The position numbers were made by a program, and so were the translations under genes. The notes under the pieces were generated by a model. It was not told where the DNA came from. It worked only from the letters and a program-made list of their open reading frames with translations, and did no database searches. Below, one piece after another: positions 10,110 to 22,337 of a DNA stretch of 64,000 nt; the first letter of the stretch is position 1; the number at the start of each line of letters is the position of its first letter. Source of the DNA: Cynocephalus volans (Eukaryota; Chordata; Mammalia; Dermoptera; Cynocephalidae); assembly GCF_027409185.1 (NCBI RefSeq), contig NC_084462.1, positions 86,786,179 to 86,850,178 of the forward strand. The letters are read 5' to 3'.

Positions 10110-10470
10110 GTGGCTTTCTGCTTACTCTTTTTCTGTTGGATCATTTGCTCTTGGAGAAGCCACCTGTCACGATGTGAGGACACTCAGGCAACCCTACAGA
10201 GAGGCCCACGTGGTGAGAAATTGAGGTCTCTTGCCAATAGCCAGATGAGGCGAAGTGGATTCCCTGCCCTCGTCAAGCCTGACACTGCAGCCCTGGCTGA
10301 CAGCTTCACTGCAACCCTACTTGAGACCCTGAGCCAACTTCTAGCTAAGTCACCCTCTGATTTCTGACACTCAAAAACTGTGTGAAATAATAAATGTTTA
10401 TTGTTTGAAGTCTCTAAATTTTGGAGCAATTTGTTACTCAGCAATAGATATATATACTAAGATACTATTT
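10110..10470 (+). mobile_element. MaLR-type LTR fragment
   Basis: It resembles mammalian MaLR LTRs: GAGGCCCACGTGG, then an AACTGTGTGAAATAATAAATG polyadenylation region and a TTTTGGAGCAATTTGTTAC 3' end. Family assignment is from memory of the consensus pattern. Confidence 0.6.
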
Positions 10471-10624
10471 TTAAACACAAGTCCTGTGATTCTTTTCAAA
10501 CAATTCTAGAAATCACTTCTTTTAAAAACCCACTTCTTATTTTGACTAGGATATGTTGCCTCCAAATCAGTGACTACAAAGCACTGCAAACAGGTGTGAA
10601 AGCAGGCAGTCATCTCTGGTAAGT

Positions 10625-10795
10625 ATTTTTTCCTCTTTTTAAAAAAATTAATTTATTTTTAATTGGCACATGAATTGTACATATTTATGGGGATTGTATA
10701 TGTTTCCATACATGCATGCAATATGTAATAATCAAATTAGGGTAACTGGCATATTTGGTAAGTTTTCTAACCTCATGAAGTGACTGACAAATCAC
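10625..10795 (-). mobile_element. L1 3' end fragment
   Basis: An AT-rich block opening with a T-rich run, then a GTACATATTTATGGGG-like stretch and an AATAATCAAATTAGGGTAA stretch. These are typical of inverted L1 3' untranslated tails. Confidence 0.6.
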
Positions 10796-10811
10796 AATCA
10801 TAATGAAATAC

Positions 10812-10942
10812 CTTAATGTTGTTGAGGTTGACTTCTTGCAGGCTGGGATCGTTGGCTTTCATCTGCTGCAGACTTACTTCCACATTTGTGGGATTAGGTG
10901 GTTCCTCAAATATTGGATTGACCTTCTCGCCTTTGACCACAT
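10812..10942 (-). CDS. TMOD2: TMOD2 exon 6 (residues ~165-208)
   Basis: A 131-base minus-strand exon with an acceptor TTTAG before 10942 and a donor GTATTTC after 10812. It enters in phase 1 (it completes an Asn codon begun by exon 5) and ends in phase 0. It encodes VVKGEKVNPIFEEPPNPTNV and continues to a VNLNNIK end. This is the linker into the leucine-rich-repeat domain; the VNLNNIK-NIPIPTL boundary with exon 7 is the conserved tropomodulin junction. The lengths and phases of all six exons fit one uninterrupted reading frame. Confidence 0.95.
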
Positions 10943-13030
10943 CTAAACACAGTTTGAATTTTAAAAAGAAAATGCAAGGAATCTCCTATCAAAACCAGAG
11001 ATGACTTTCCCCAAAATGTCATTTTCACATACTCTGATTCCAATAACACTGTAATATCAATAATAATAATTTTATTCTCAACTAAGTGAGCATGGAAGTG
11101 GTATATCTCTAAGTTACAGTTTGGAAGGTTGATGTTTCTCAACCACAGTGAGAAGTCTCAGTGGCTGACACTGCATGGAGTCAAAAGTGCAGGTGGCCCT
11201 ATAGCAAACTCCAACCCCGCAAAATATCCATGGGCAGTTATTGCTGTTCCATATAGACTTCCTTTAGACTATAATAACCAGACCACAGGATTGGAGATGC
11301 AAAAAAGAAACCATAATAAGTCTCTTCATTTCTCAAACCTTAATGCCCCTCTGGCCTCTTGATCATACCCCACCATCCTCTGATTTCCATTTTGGAGCTT
11401 TAGCTTGAGGGAGATATGGGAAGAGAAAGGGATGGAAAAGAAGTATGGAAGAATTCCCAAAAGCAGTTAACAGAAAATGTTTGGAATATATGTAACATAC
11501 AAAGTGTTATTATCTCAATATATGCAAAGCTTCTACAAATGAATGAGACAACCCCATTAAAAACGAACAAATAATATGCTGAGAAGAATCTGTCACTCAA
11601 CCAAAAATATGAAAAGTAATTACACTCTGAAGTAAAAAAGCGAGACACCATTTCGTTAGCTAAAAATTGTAAAAAGAGATAACATTCAGACCTGGCAACA
11701 ATGTGGAGGAAGAAGCATCCTTATGAATTTTCGGTGGGAGTAATTTGGCATTATCTATCAAAATTTAAAATGTGCATACTCTATGACACAGCAGTTCTAT
11801 ATCTAGAAGTCTAACCTATGAACAAATAGCACGAATACATAAAGATATATATCCAGGGATGTTCCTTGATGTTTTATTTGTGACAGCAAAACATGATAAA
11901 CAAAATGTCCATCAATGTGAAAATGGTTAAATAAATTACAGCATGATCATGTAACAAGGTGCTATTTACTCATTAAACCAGGTAAACCTACAGGTACTGA
12001 TAAGAGACCACAACTTGAAAAAAAAGTTAATGGTATTTGTGTGGATGTGGATGTGTAAAAGCTCAGAAGGTTATGCACCAGATTGTTAATGGCAAACATG
12101 TTGTCAAGAATGTTACCCTGATACTGAAGCTTTTTAGGATGAACATTTTTCATTTGTATGCATAAGAAACCAGAAAGAAAAAATAAATAAAAGGAATATT
12201 GTTCATCATATGGTTAATTACCCACTATAAATGACAGTTCATAAATATGCTACTGAGACTAGAAAGCATCTCCCCCAAGTCTTCGTTAAAGAGAACACTA
12301 CATAATTAATCTAAGAAAAGATGTGATGTTCTGTGAGTTTTCACAGCACCTGGATCACACTATATTGAAATTACCTGACTACTGGTCCATCCCAACCCTG
12401 GACAGGTAAGTTCCTTTGGGTAGGGACCATCTGTTATCTTTGCACCTAAGCCTAGAACTTTCCTGGCACATAGAAGGTAGTTATCAGTAGATGACTGATG
12501 AATGAGTGAACGAGAATATAACTGTATCCTTCTCCAGAAAATGCTGACATAGAAGATAGTGGTCTGGAACTTTCTGTGCCAGTAAGTCCATGCCAGCGTG
12601 TCTTTCATGTTCCCTGGGGGACATAGGTATCAAATTCTAGCGACAAACATCCATTATTGAGACAAAAAGACAGTTGAATAAAGGGCACTAATTTGAGCTA
12701 CTATAGTTGATTAAAACATCCTACAAACATGAAACTCTGTTTACATTCTGTACTAACTTGCTAACTATGCAACCTCTTCAGCAGCAATTTTATCTTCTGA
12801 CTGAACAGTCCTACCAAGAAAGAGTGTTCTGGGAAAAACATACTGTTCATACTAGCTACACTGCCAGCTACAGCTCCCATTATCAGCTGCTCTGCTCTCG
12901 TGTGATTGCTCAGTGATCCCTGGTGAGATGACAAAGTGTAGAGCCTGCACAAGGCAACAGGCCTCCTTCCTGCCAGCAGTACCTGCTGGCTCCAAAGCTC
13001 CACAAAACCACAGATTCCACATCAACTTAC
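10943..13030. other. TMOD2: TMOD2 intron 5
   Basis: It contains an old L1 fragment (about 11440-12180) and an L2 3' end (about 12390-12520, plus, with the ATAGAAGGTAG...TGAATGAGTGAA signature). I see nothing identifiable at 10943-11440 or 12520-13030. Confidence 0.6.
11440..12180 (+). mobile_element. Old L1 3' fragment
   Basis: Degenerate ORF2 C-terminal and 3' untranslated L1 pattern: AACATTCAGACCTGGCAACAATGTGGAGGA-like text, then CACAGCAGTTCTATATCTAG, then ATGTCCATCAATGTG. Strongly diverged, plus strand. Confidence 0.65.
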
Positions 13031-13117
13031 TTCTTACAGGCCCTTTGCCACCTTTACTGTTGGCTGTTTCTTCATCAAACTTTGGATTGTTGAGCAAATT
13101 GTGTACTCCAAGGACGG
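13031..13117 (-). CDS. TMOD2: TMOD2 exon 5 (residues ~136-165)
   Basis: An 87-base minus-strand exon with an acceptor TTTTTAG before 13117 and a donor GTAAGTTG after 13031. It is in phase 1 at both ends: CC completes the Ala codon from exon 4, and the final A starts the Asn codon of exon 6. It encodes VLGVHNLLNNPKFDEETANS and on to KGGKGPVR. This lies at the end of the second tropomyosin-binding region and the linker to the leucine-rich repeats. The NNPKFDEETANSKGGKGPVR segment differs clearly from the TMOD3 equivalent as I know it, which supports the TMOD2 call. Confidence 0.95.
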
Positions 13118-15955
13118 CTAAAAACAAAGACAGTTGACAAATGAGCATTAAGTTTGGAAAGTGTGTTAGGATGTCCACACTGTTAATCTGCCCCTCAAAG
13201 AACAATTCTTTATATCATAAAGGTAAGTTTCCAGACTCTCCTTTTCTTGAACAGTGTGTTGTATATGTACAATGTTAAATAAACTTATTTTAAAAACCCT
13301 CTTTCCAAACCTCCAGCAATCTTCACGTCTTTCTACATCTAAACGTGTGGAATCATTTTGGATCTGAGGAACAATGGTTTAGTTACATCCTCAAATTACT
13401 GAAAACTGCTTAGACCTCCTAGTTTAAGTAGACTAAACCCTTCAGTTTTCTCATCTGTAAAATGAGAAGGCGGGACTGAGTTGAAGGATTTTTAAGATCT
13501 AACATTATATAGATTATTGCATATATTTTTCTAGAGGCAAATACAGAAAGATTGCAGACCTCTTTCAATGTAAGGCTCCCCATCTCTCCTGCCTCTCAGC
13601 AGCAAAAGGAATTGTCCTTTCCATGGCTAGAACAACCCAGGGTGGGAAGTAAGAGATACCTGCAACAAAAGGTCAGCTAAGCATATTGAAATTTTTGGTC
13701 TGCTGTATTACATGGAACTTGCACCAGGAGGCAGCACAGTACACAGGAAAAAACACTGAGGGCAAGTGAATGCTGGGCAGGCTGACACTGCAACTGCCCA
13801 CACAGATTTCTCTCTGGTAATGAAATTGCAGGTGAAACTGGCACCTGGAGAAGGATCCCAGAAGAGATAGATCTGTCAACACGTGGCAGAGGAGCACCGC
13901 TGAGAGCCTCATCAGCTCTACTGTAAGCTACATCTTAGGAGGGAGGTGGCCAGCACAGCAGGAGGAAGGGCAAATGGTTAGAGCCAGCAAGTGCAGGGGC
14001 TGAGTGGGGGACTCCAGAGTGGCCAGCCACAGTTTGAATTCTGACTCTATCATGTACTAACTGTGTGACTTTGGAAATTACTAAATGCCTCTGAGTCTCA
14101 GTTTTCTCATCTGTAGAACAAGGATAATAATTATTCTTATTACAAAGATTAAATGACTTCCTATGTGTCGGGCACTGTTCTAAGTGCTTCACAAATTCTT
14201 GTTAAACAAATAAGAGTTTGTGACTGTGTCTCTGGCATTTTCTAGGGAGAAGCTGTCCTATTTGATAAACGTAGGACCACTGAGACCATACAAGAAACAT
14301 ATCTTCTTGTTCTGGCCTCCATACTCTCCAAGCAACTTCTGATTATCACTTGGCTCCCACTGTTAAGTCTTAATTTTTGTTTTACCTGTTTCTTGTGAAT
14401 GAGGCTAATGGATCAGTACCCACCATCCTGCTCCGATCTGTCTGCTTCTGTGTATACTGACAAGGCCAACTCTCTAAACTAGCAGGGCTGAGGACTAGAC
14501 TCTGGATGGTTACCATGAGATTCGGCCAGTGTGGGAGGCACTGTCTTGGAGATCAGGTGCCATTCCCTGATGAGCTGCCTGTCTTTCTGCTGTCTGTCTG
14601 CCACAATCACATAGGCAATGCACTGCTGCTCTTCCTGATCTAAACCTCAATGGTTATCAGCCCATCCACTCATAGGGCTGCTCTCAAACTTCCAGAATGA
14701 TCCACCCTTAAGAAAATGTTGCCACCCAACCCCAGCTAGTCTTCTTCCTGAGTTCCTAGAAAGCATGTGATGAGGAAGGGAGGCTGAGTAAGGATGAACA
14801 AGGATGGTGCTCTACTTGGATTATCTCCCTGGTTTTAGTCTATGAATTTCAGGATCTAGTATTTTCCAAAGGATCGGTGTTTTTCCCTTTCTCCTCTTTC
14901 AAACATCTCAGGGAATTCAAGTCCAGCTCTGCAATCTCCCTTTGGGCAATTCCAGTAGAGACCATGAAGAAACCCTTGGGAGGAGCAGTCACCATAACAG
15001 TATCCTTCCACAGCAACCACAGGGCTAGGATGAGCAGTTGCTGCAAAGTCCTGCCCTCACCCAGTGACGCAGGTGCCTTAGCCCCTGCAGTGACCTCCGA
15101 GAAAGGTTGAAATATTTGAACCTAATATCGACCACTGATGTCATCATAGAAGGAAGGAAAATGCAGCTGAGCTGGTTGGTGTGTATTAGAACAAAGCATA
15201 GCTGGTTCTCCTGGGAGGAAGGTTATGATCATAAATGTCTTCTGATGGAATAAAAATGAGAATTCCTATGAAAGCTATGGACTAGTTTTTAAAGCACCTC
15301 TATCCTGTGGTGATCTAATAACCCTATATGCAGAAAATCTTTCTTGAAGACTATACAAGAAATGGGAGAGGACCTAGGTAACTAGGGTGAGAGACTTACT
15401 CTTCATTACATATTCTTTTATATTATTTGAGCTTTTCATATCTGCATGCAAAATCAATTAAAGTAATTATTATTATTATTATTATCATGTTGCTATTATC
15501 AAGGAAACTAGGAAGCTAACAGACTTCTGAGTGTGAATCAAAATGGAAGAGAGACTGTGGGGAAGAGCAAGAATTTCATGGAAATTTTGTGATGATAAAA
15601 TGTGATAAAACACCAAATGTGAAAGCTCCTTGGAAAACAGAAGGGCTGTTATTTATTCTTTAAGTTCTCTGTACTACTTCGTGTTTATTCTCTTTGGCTT
15701 CTCACAATAACTCTTGGGTTTTGCAGGATGGGTATTATTTGGGCATTTTACAGTGAGATGGAGCAAAATAAGATTTTCTCGGAGAGGTTAAGTCACCTGC
15801 ATCAAGTCTGACAGCTACATAATGGCTAGAATCAACCTGGTATCGCAATAATAATCAATAGCTGCAAGGAAGTTCGGAGCCTGCTGCTATGGGTACCAGT
15901 GCACACCTGGAGGTCACATAGCCAGGAAGGAAACTTCCTGGAGCTGAGGACTAAC
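13118..15955. other. TMOD2: TMOD2 intron 4
   Basis: Mostly unique-looking sequence. MIR-like pieces are seen at about 13430-13510 and 14030-14200 (plus; TCTGACTCTATCATGTACTA followed by an AGTTTTCTCATCTGTAGAA stretch). A short ATT run lies near 15468-15485. No exon is seen. Confidence 0.6.
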
Positions 15956-16078
15956 CTGCAAGATCATAGAGTTCAGTGTCAGATGCGCTGGCCAAAGCTT
16001 CTTCCAGTTCTGGGTCAAGGGTCACTTTTTCTTCCTTACGAGTTTCTACAGGCTTTTCTTTGGGGATGAAGACTCTCC
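15956..16078 (-). CDS. TMOD2: TMOD2 exon 4 (residues ~95-136)
   Basis: A 123-base minus-strand exon with an acceptor TTTAAAG before 16078 and a donor GTTAGTCC after 15956. It is in phase 1 at both ends: GG completes Gly95, and the last G begins Ala136. It encodes RVFIPKEKPVETRKEEKVTL then DPELEEALASASDTELYDLA. The acidic DPELEEAL...ASDTELYDLA helix is the second tropomyosin-binding site of tropomodulins. The acceptor lacks a strong pyrimidine tract, but phase and frame are exact. Confidence 0.95.
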
Positions 16079-17084
16079 CTTTAAATCAGAAGAGAAACAG
16101 GAATATTATGTGCTACTGCCTTAAGGGTAGGGTGAGGGGACTGAGCAGAGAATGCAGTTCTGGCCATTAAGACCAGCATCATTAAGCCATTTCCTCTACA
16201 ACTGAGATCTGTGAATTGCTGGGATGGTGCCAACATCACTAATCCACTATTGGAGGGAAGGGACATTGGAAGAGGAATTTTGGCTTCTGCCACACAGAGA
16301 TCCGCAACTACAGTCCTTAAACACAAAAGGAAATGGTAGCTTCTACCTCCCTGCCCTTAGCCCTGGGCAGGAGGGGCCTGGCCTTGGGCCCCACTCTGAC
16401 TCCAGTCTACCTCCAGCTGCACCCTCTCCTCACCGAGGGAGTAGCCTTAGGGCCAAAGGGATATTCCCATCCAGAACACGGGCCACCTGTTAGATCACAC
16501 TCCAGATGCCTGGGACCCTGGAATTCCCCATGCAAAGAGCCTGGAGCCTGCTTCCAGGGCCAGCATGAGCCCCGTCCCATGTCCATTCTCCTGAAGGCAG
16601 GTCATGTTGCTGGGGTGTGCACCCCCAGGCCAAGGAGAGGCTGTTTATGGGGGAGTATAGATGAGGCTTGGATATGAAGGCTGGGGTGCCCAACATGTGT
16701 GCTTGAGGCCCTGGCAGTGTGGGACGGACTGACATCTCTGCACAGAGTTCTGGGAAGTCCAAGGATACTGGCCTTCTAGGTATATTTGTAGGAGTACATA
16801 ACATATCTCAATGGTTTGTTAGGTTTAAATATTTGGGGGGAAAAAAAAGGCATGTGGGCTTCTATTTGCATTCTTGCCTTGGACCTGCAAACATGGGGGT
16901 AGATTCATCCAAATGGCACCAGGGGTTCCTGAGGGACAAACAGGTGATCACCCAGAGTTTCTCCCCCTCAGCTGGGACTAAAGACAACTAGCCCTAGGAT
17001 GCTACAGCTGGTAACCTGGGCACACAGCCACTGCTCTAGAGTACACCAAAGCATGCATCATTTAAAAATTTTTTTGGCACTGCT

Positions 17085-18540
17085 GCTAGTTCTGGTCAAG
17101 ATGGCTCAATAGACAGTCCCCAGCATCACTCTCTCCCACAAATCAACCAATTTACAACTATAAAAATGCAACGACAGCAAGCTGGGGCTGCTAGAATTCA
17201 AGGAAAGAGGAGAGACCTACAGAAGGCATGAAGGTGGGAAAAGCCATGATGAGAGAAAGAAAAAACTGCTCTATTTCGTGCTATGGTCCCTTTAAGGCTG
17301 GAGCTGCTGAGTGCATGGAGCAGAAGCTGGCAAAAGCCACAGCTGTGCCCTTCAGATGAAGTTGCTTGGAGGCAGCAGGGAGAAGAGGGCCTTGGTGGCC
17401 CCCAGGACAGCAAGACCACTAATAGGGTTTCCGTGGACCCACATAGGAGCAAGGAGCCACAACAACTGAAAAGAAGGAGCCACTCAGAGGCTGGTGAGTC
17501 ATTGTAAGGGACTGGAACATGGCCCGTCCCATGGGAAGTGTTTGCAGCACTGGCAGTGGGAGAGATGGGCCCACCCAGGGAACACTAGGGCACAGCAAGG
17601 ACAGATGAACTGCCCCCCAATCAGCACAGGACCACTCAAAGGAGACTGGTGAGGGATATAGAATAGCATGGGGTGCATTTTGATGAAAAGACTCAGGCCC
17701 AGATCAGAGATTCTACATAACCCAGGTGCACTAGGTCTCTGGAGAGCTGGAAGTACCTATAAGGTTAGCAACTAAAACCTGAGCTGCACAGAAAGCCTTC
17801 CCTAGGGAATCAGCAGCAAAACAGCAATTTAGCTCAACCGCACAGCTCAAGTACTGGACCCCACAGGAAGTACCCCCATTTTAGAAGTAATCAAAGGACA
17901 AAAAATTAGTTCCAGCCCAGGCATACTGCCAGTGCCTTGGGGCCTGCCCAGGGGTCCAGGGCACTGAGCCAGGGGCCGGACCCCCTGCCCACAACCAGGC
18001 ACACCATCAGCACCAAGGAGCATGCCAAAAACGTCACCTCCATGTGGGTGGCCCACCACAGCCACCACAGTAACCATGCCTGCTGCAAAAGTGGCTAGAT
18101 GTCACAACCACCATGCAGATGGTCCGCCAACCACTGGAGTGCACTGACACAAGGAGAGTCATCAGCAGAAAGCAAAGAAAAGAAGAGGATGTCTATCTCC
18201 ACAAAGTCCATTCCAGAGTGACAGAAGAAACAGCTGCTCTATGATAATATTGGAGGATCTGGTCACGCCTTTCAGCATCGGACAGATCATCTAGGCAACA
18301 AATCAACAGAGTAACCATTACTCTTTCAGAAGGAGAGAAGAAATCTAGGGTTATCAGAGATGGGAGAGAGGAGGAGAAGGGGATAGGGAGAGATTGGACA
18401 AGGGGCATAAAGAATAAGTATGATTTGTAACAATATATATGCTAGTAATATTGATTTGATCAACATATGTCAACGTTGAGCCCCCAAAATATGTATAATC
18501 AATTATGATTCAATAAAAATTAAAAATAATAAAATAAAAT
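17085..18540 (+). mobile_element. L1-ended composite non-autonomous retroposon, copy 1
   Basis: About 1.45 kb. It begins TTCTGGTCAAGATGGCTCAA, an L1-type 5' untranslated start. It continues through GC-rich non-coding sequence and ends in an AT-rich L1-like 3' tail with AATAAA near 18512 and an A-rich end. A homologue lies in inverse orientation at 27774-29596, with the same start, same end and roughly 85-90 percent identity in stretches I compared. No L1 ORF1 or ORF2 motif is present. This suggests an internally deleted L1 derivative or SVA-like composite moved by L1. Clear target duplications could not be defined for this copy. Confidence 0.7.
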
Positions 18541-20589
18541 TAGTTTTAAAAAAATCAAGTTGTTATCTTAGAGATCATGAGGGTCTGTGAGCAGCCAGGC
18601 ACCCTGTGCTTCCCACAGGCTCATTTTCTGCCACTATCTCCCACTTCATGCTGTGTATCAGATTCCATTTATTTAGCCCCCTATTCACTTCTGAAAATAC
18701 TGATATCTAGGCCCTCACCTCCCCAGCCCAGACTTCTGGACTGATGGATCACATCGCTGGGAGGACAGCCCAGTACCTGCTCTTCCCTTCCAGCCAGGCC
18801 AACACACCACATCTCATGTGCACAACAGCTGACAAAGATAAACCCAGGACATTCTAGAGCCTCGGTCGCAACACCCCAGACCTACTCACGCTCTTTTCCA
18901 ATTCTTACCAGCTTTTGACTTTTGGTTTCTCTCTCTTTTTTGGAGCTGCTTTTACTTCTTGGGCCTGATGTTTGAAGCTCATCTCCTTTATTTTGAACTT
19001 TAGAGTTCTTTAAAGACCCACCCCACTACTGTCTTCTCCTCTTGGTCACCTTGGATAGAACAGACAGCTGGCTCCACCTTCAGCCAACTAGGACCCAAGC
19101 TCTACTCAGGTCTCCTTGGCTAGCCTGGCCCATCCCACTCCCATGGCAAAGGAAAGGGTCAAAACCAAAATCAATAACTCTCCCTCATGAAAACTCTCCA
19201 GAAGACTTCCCTGTTTATAGGGGATATGATGCCCTGATGTTTTACCATACTGTCAAATGGTTGGGTAAGTAAACAGGAGCTGGTCAGAGCTGGGCACCTC
19301 AAAGAAGGGAAAGAAGGGCACCACTTGTGGTCAGTCTGGGGCATCCTGGCAACAAGGTCTCTGTCACTGACATACAGCCTACTTCCTGCCTTGCCATCAC
19401 ATAAGCTGCCATACTTCCTAGAAAGAAGAAAACATACTGGGAAAAAAAGTAGGAGGGTGGCCAGTGGCCAGAAGATAGAAAATGAAAACAAAAAACAAAA
19501 AACCCCAGCCAATCAATAACATCTCAGACACTGGGGCTAATTTTCACAGTATCTGCAGCCTAGAACACTTTCTTTCTGACTCAGATGATCTTGGGTCTAG
19601 AGTCAATAGGACTTGTAAGTTCCTCCTTCCTGGTGCTAAACATGAGGTACAGGTAGCCCAACAGCTATCAGTATTCAGGACAATCGCTGATGCAGATCCA
19701 TCCCTGGAAGTCCAACCAAGCAATAAGTTCTAAGTGAAAAAAGCTGCACCAAAGAGTTAAAGCTAGTTCAGCAACCAGAAGCACCACGGCACACAGCATT
19801 CAGAACTGAGGTTGTGCAGCCTTTCTCCTGAGGACCTCCCAAAGCCTCCTGCTGGTCCTTTCAAGGGCCCTGAATACTCCTGATTCTGATCCTGCTGCTG
19901 GGTTTGAAAAACTTGCTCCTTTAATTTAGTTGTGCTACTTCACAACCTTCTCCTGAGCTACACGGTGTAAATGTATTCCCCCTTTACATCTCCATTTATT
20001 ACTCACATAGCTCCTGCACTCCTAACTCACCCACGGACCATCTGTAGGTTAATCTGGATCAAGAGATAATGTACCATAGCCAGTCTCAGGCCTCTACTCT
20101 GAGAACAAAAGACAACAGCTTTGCCCTTATTATGCTGTCACTACCCTAATACTTGTCGTCAATTGGGATTTTATTGAAGACTTGACATTATAATTTATTT
20201 TTTTCACAATGAAATTAGTCCAATAGCAACTATGCTGCCATAGAAACAGCTCCGTATGTCCACAGTAATCCTGGGTTGTTTGCCCAATTCGTCACTGTTC
20301 AACTTTACTTTCTTAGTGACATTCTCAACGGCACGTGATCCACCAAATGTGCAGAACACAGAGGAGAGCCAGGACGTTACATAAGAGAAGGCGGCAGTGC
20401 TTCGACTTGTGTAGTGAGGAGCTAGGTGCTCCTGCTCCCCTGCCACAGTGCATGGGCTCAGAGATGGCATTTGTTCAAACCATATATTGAGTGCCTCCTG
20501 GGCCAGTTTCTGTGCTAGGATACTAAAAAGACCCAGTCCTGCTGCAGAGATCTCAATCTGATGTGGAAAATGTACAAAAACCAAAGTAT

Positions 20590-20960
20590 ATACACAAAAT
20601 GATGAATACTGTCACAGTGCTGTGAAAGCAATAGACAGGTGTCATGATAGAAAGAAGAGGTCTATTTCAGATAGAGAGGTCAGGGAAAGCGTGGGGCCCT
20701 GACATTTAAGCTGAGACAGGATGTGAAAGACAGGGATGTGGGTCAGAAGGAAGAGTCTAGGAGGGGACCAGCCTGAGATGGGAAAAGACCCTGGCAGATT
20801 TGGGGAAGTGGATGAAGACAGTAGGGCTGAGGCATAGGAAGGGAAGGAGAGATGCAGTCAGAGAGGTGGGTGCAGGCTAGATCCACCTTGAAGACCGAAG
20901 TAAGAATTCGGGACCTTCAGCAGAGAAGTGACATGATCTCATTAGTATTTTAAAAAGACT
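20590..20960 (-). mobile_element. L2 LINE 3' region
   Basis: Reverse-orientation L2 pattern: GTGTCATGATAGAAAG, then GAGAGGTCAGGGAAAG, then TGACATTTAAGCTGAGACAG. Old and diverged. Confidence 0.6.
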
Positions 20961-21169
20961 TAGTTGCCATGGTGTTATCAATGATTCCATTAGTATCTAT
21001 GGGCCCAAGTCACTGTGATAGCTGAAGAAACTGGATGGGATATTGATATCCACTCTCCCTCCAAAGTGGGGCACAGGGTCAGGAGCTAAGGAGGAGGGGT
21101 TCCTTGTCTGGGCTTGAAGCTCAGTCCTGGCATGGAGAAACATCCTCTTGCTCCTCACAGCCTTCCTAG

Positions 21170-21305
21170 CTCTACTGTCATGTTTCTCTCACTAGAACAC
21201 ATGCTCCTTGAGGGCGGGGCAGGGTCTTATTCACCTGTGGTCCCAGTGCCTGGCTCATAGCTCTGCACAGAGGAGGTGCTCAGTAAATGCTGGATGAATG
21301 GATGA
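21170..21305 (+). mobile_element. L2 LINE 3' end
   Basis: AGAACACATGCTCCTTGAGG, then GTGCCTGGCTCATAGC, then GTGCTCAGTAAATGCTGGAT and a GAATG repeat end. This is the classic L2 3' terminus. Confidence 0.75.
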
Positions 21306-21477
21306 TCAACTGCACTGGCCTTTAGCTGTAGCACCTAAGGTTGGGGTGTGAGGCTAGAGCCATCCTAGACAGGTAGTAGAAAGGCCTTGAGGGCACTCTG
21401 CAGTTGGTAAAGCACTGGGCTAAGAGAAACACACCAGTGTCTATGGAACCCTTTTTTAGGAATGACACTGCTTCACA

Positions 21478-21650
21478 ATTTTTTTTTTTTTTTTTTAAAA
21501 GATGACCGGTAAGGGGATCTTAACCCTTAACTTGGTGTTGTCAGCACCACGCTCAGCCAGTGAGCGAACCGGCCATCCGTATATGGGATCCGAACCCGGG
21601 GCCTTGGTGTTATCAGCACCGCACTCTCTTGAGTGAGCCACGGGCTGGCC
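21478..21650 (-). mobile_element. Dimeric tRNA-Ile-like SINE (CYN-like)
   Basis: A minus-strand copy: the T run at about 21481 is its A tail. Two tRNA-like units are joined by the GGATCC(T)ATATA linker. Perfect 10-bp target duplications CTGCTTCACA are at 21468-21477 and 21651-21660. Confidence 0.88.
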
Positions 21651-21769
21651 CTGCTTCACATTTTTAAAACTTTTTCTTTGGGGTTCAAGAATTTTTTTCA
21701 CAGAACTTATTTGAGGGCCATTACAACCTAAGTATTTATTTAATTAGCCCACCTATTCTGCCATGATTC

Positions 21770-22110
21770 TTTTTTCTTTTAAATTAACAAAGTTTATTTT
21801 TGAGAGCAGTTTTAGGTCCACAGCAAAATTAAATGGAAAGTACAGAGAGTTCCGATATATGCCCTGTTCCCAGGCATATACAACGTTCCCCACTAACAAC
21901 ATCCCGCACACCAGTGGTATGTTTGCTACGACTGATAAACGTCCACTGACACATCATCACCCAAAGTCCATGTTTACATAAGGATTCACATGAGGTGCTG
22001 TATATTCTATGGGTTTGGGCAAATGTAGAACAACATGTACCCACCAGCAGTTATTCTTTTTAATACCGAATCCAGTTCATGGGCTTATTTCCCATTTTCA
22101 GGTCAGTTCC
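21770..22110 (-). mobile_element. L1M-type 3' end fragment
   Basis: It shows the inverted L1 tail pattern GAGAGCAGTTTTAGGTCCAC, then ACATCATCACCCAAAGTCCA and TATTCTATGGGTTTGGGCAA. Confidence 0.65.
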
Positions 22111-22180
22111 CTTGCTTGACCCGCTGAGACTTACATTACGAGCACCTTTATCCCCAAGACACGCTGACTGTGGTTCTTAC

Positions 22181-22337
22181 CTTTTTTTTCTCCTGTGAAG
22201 GGCACAAAGTCCTCCCGGTCTTTCTGTTCCAAAGCCTCCTTCTCCAGGTACATGAGGAGATGCTCACGATCAAATGGGCCAGTGGCTGCTTTCTGCGTCT
22301 GGTCTTTCTGTCGGAATCCAGCTGGCAACATTGCACT
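22181..22337 (-). CDS. TMOD2: TMOD2 exon 3 (residues ~43-95)
   Basis: A 157-base minus-strand exon with an acceptor CTTGTCAG before 22337 and a donor GTAAGAACC after 22181. Phase is 0 in and 1 out. It encodes SAMLPAGFRQKDQTQKAATG, then PFDREHLLMYLEKEALEQKD and REDFVPFTGEKK plus the first base of a Gly codon. LPAGFRQK and GPFDREHLL.YLEKEAL are the first actin-binding region of tropomodulins. The exact residues (QTQKAATG, LLMYLEKEALEQKDREDFVPF) match what I know of TMOD2 and not TMOD1 or TMOD3. An A8 run at the 3' end of the exon lies directly against the donor. Confidence 0.97.

Larger units (their letters stand above)
9116..10811. other. TMOD2: TMOD2 intron 6
   Basis: It holds an L2-like fragment (about 9480-9720, plus), a MIR-like fragment (about 9785-9925), a CA microsatellite, a MaLR-type LTR and an L1 3' fragment, given separately where clear. 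No additional exon is seen. Confidence 0.6.
16079..22180. other. TMOD2: TMOD2 intron 3
   Basis: About 6.1 kb. It contains the L1-ended composite retroposon copy 1 (17085-18540), an L2 3' region (minus, about 20590-20960), an L2 3' end (plus, about 21170-21305), a dimeric tRNA SINE (21478-21650) and an inverted L1 3' tail (about 21770-22110). I see nothing identifiable at 16079-17085 or 18541-20590. Confidence 0.6.

Noticed and set aside
9924-10367. A 147-codon open frame with a His-Thr run
   Set aside because: It crosses the CA microsatellite and an LTR fragment; not a gene.
17198-18408. Short open frames in the composite retroposon
   Set aside because: They are under 90 codons, not shared in frame between the two copies as far as I can tell, and lack domains.
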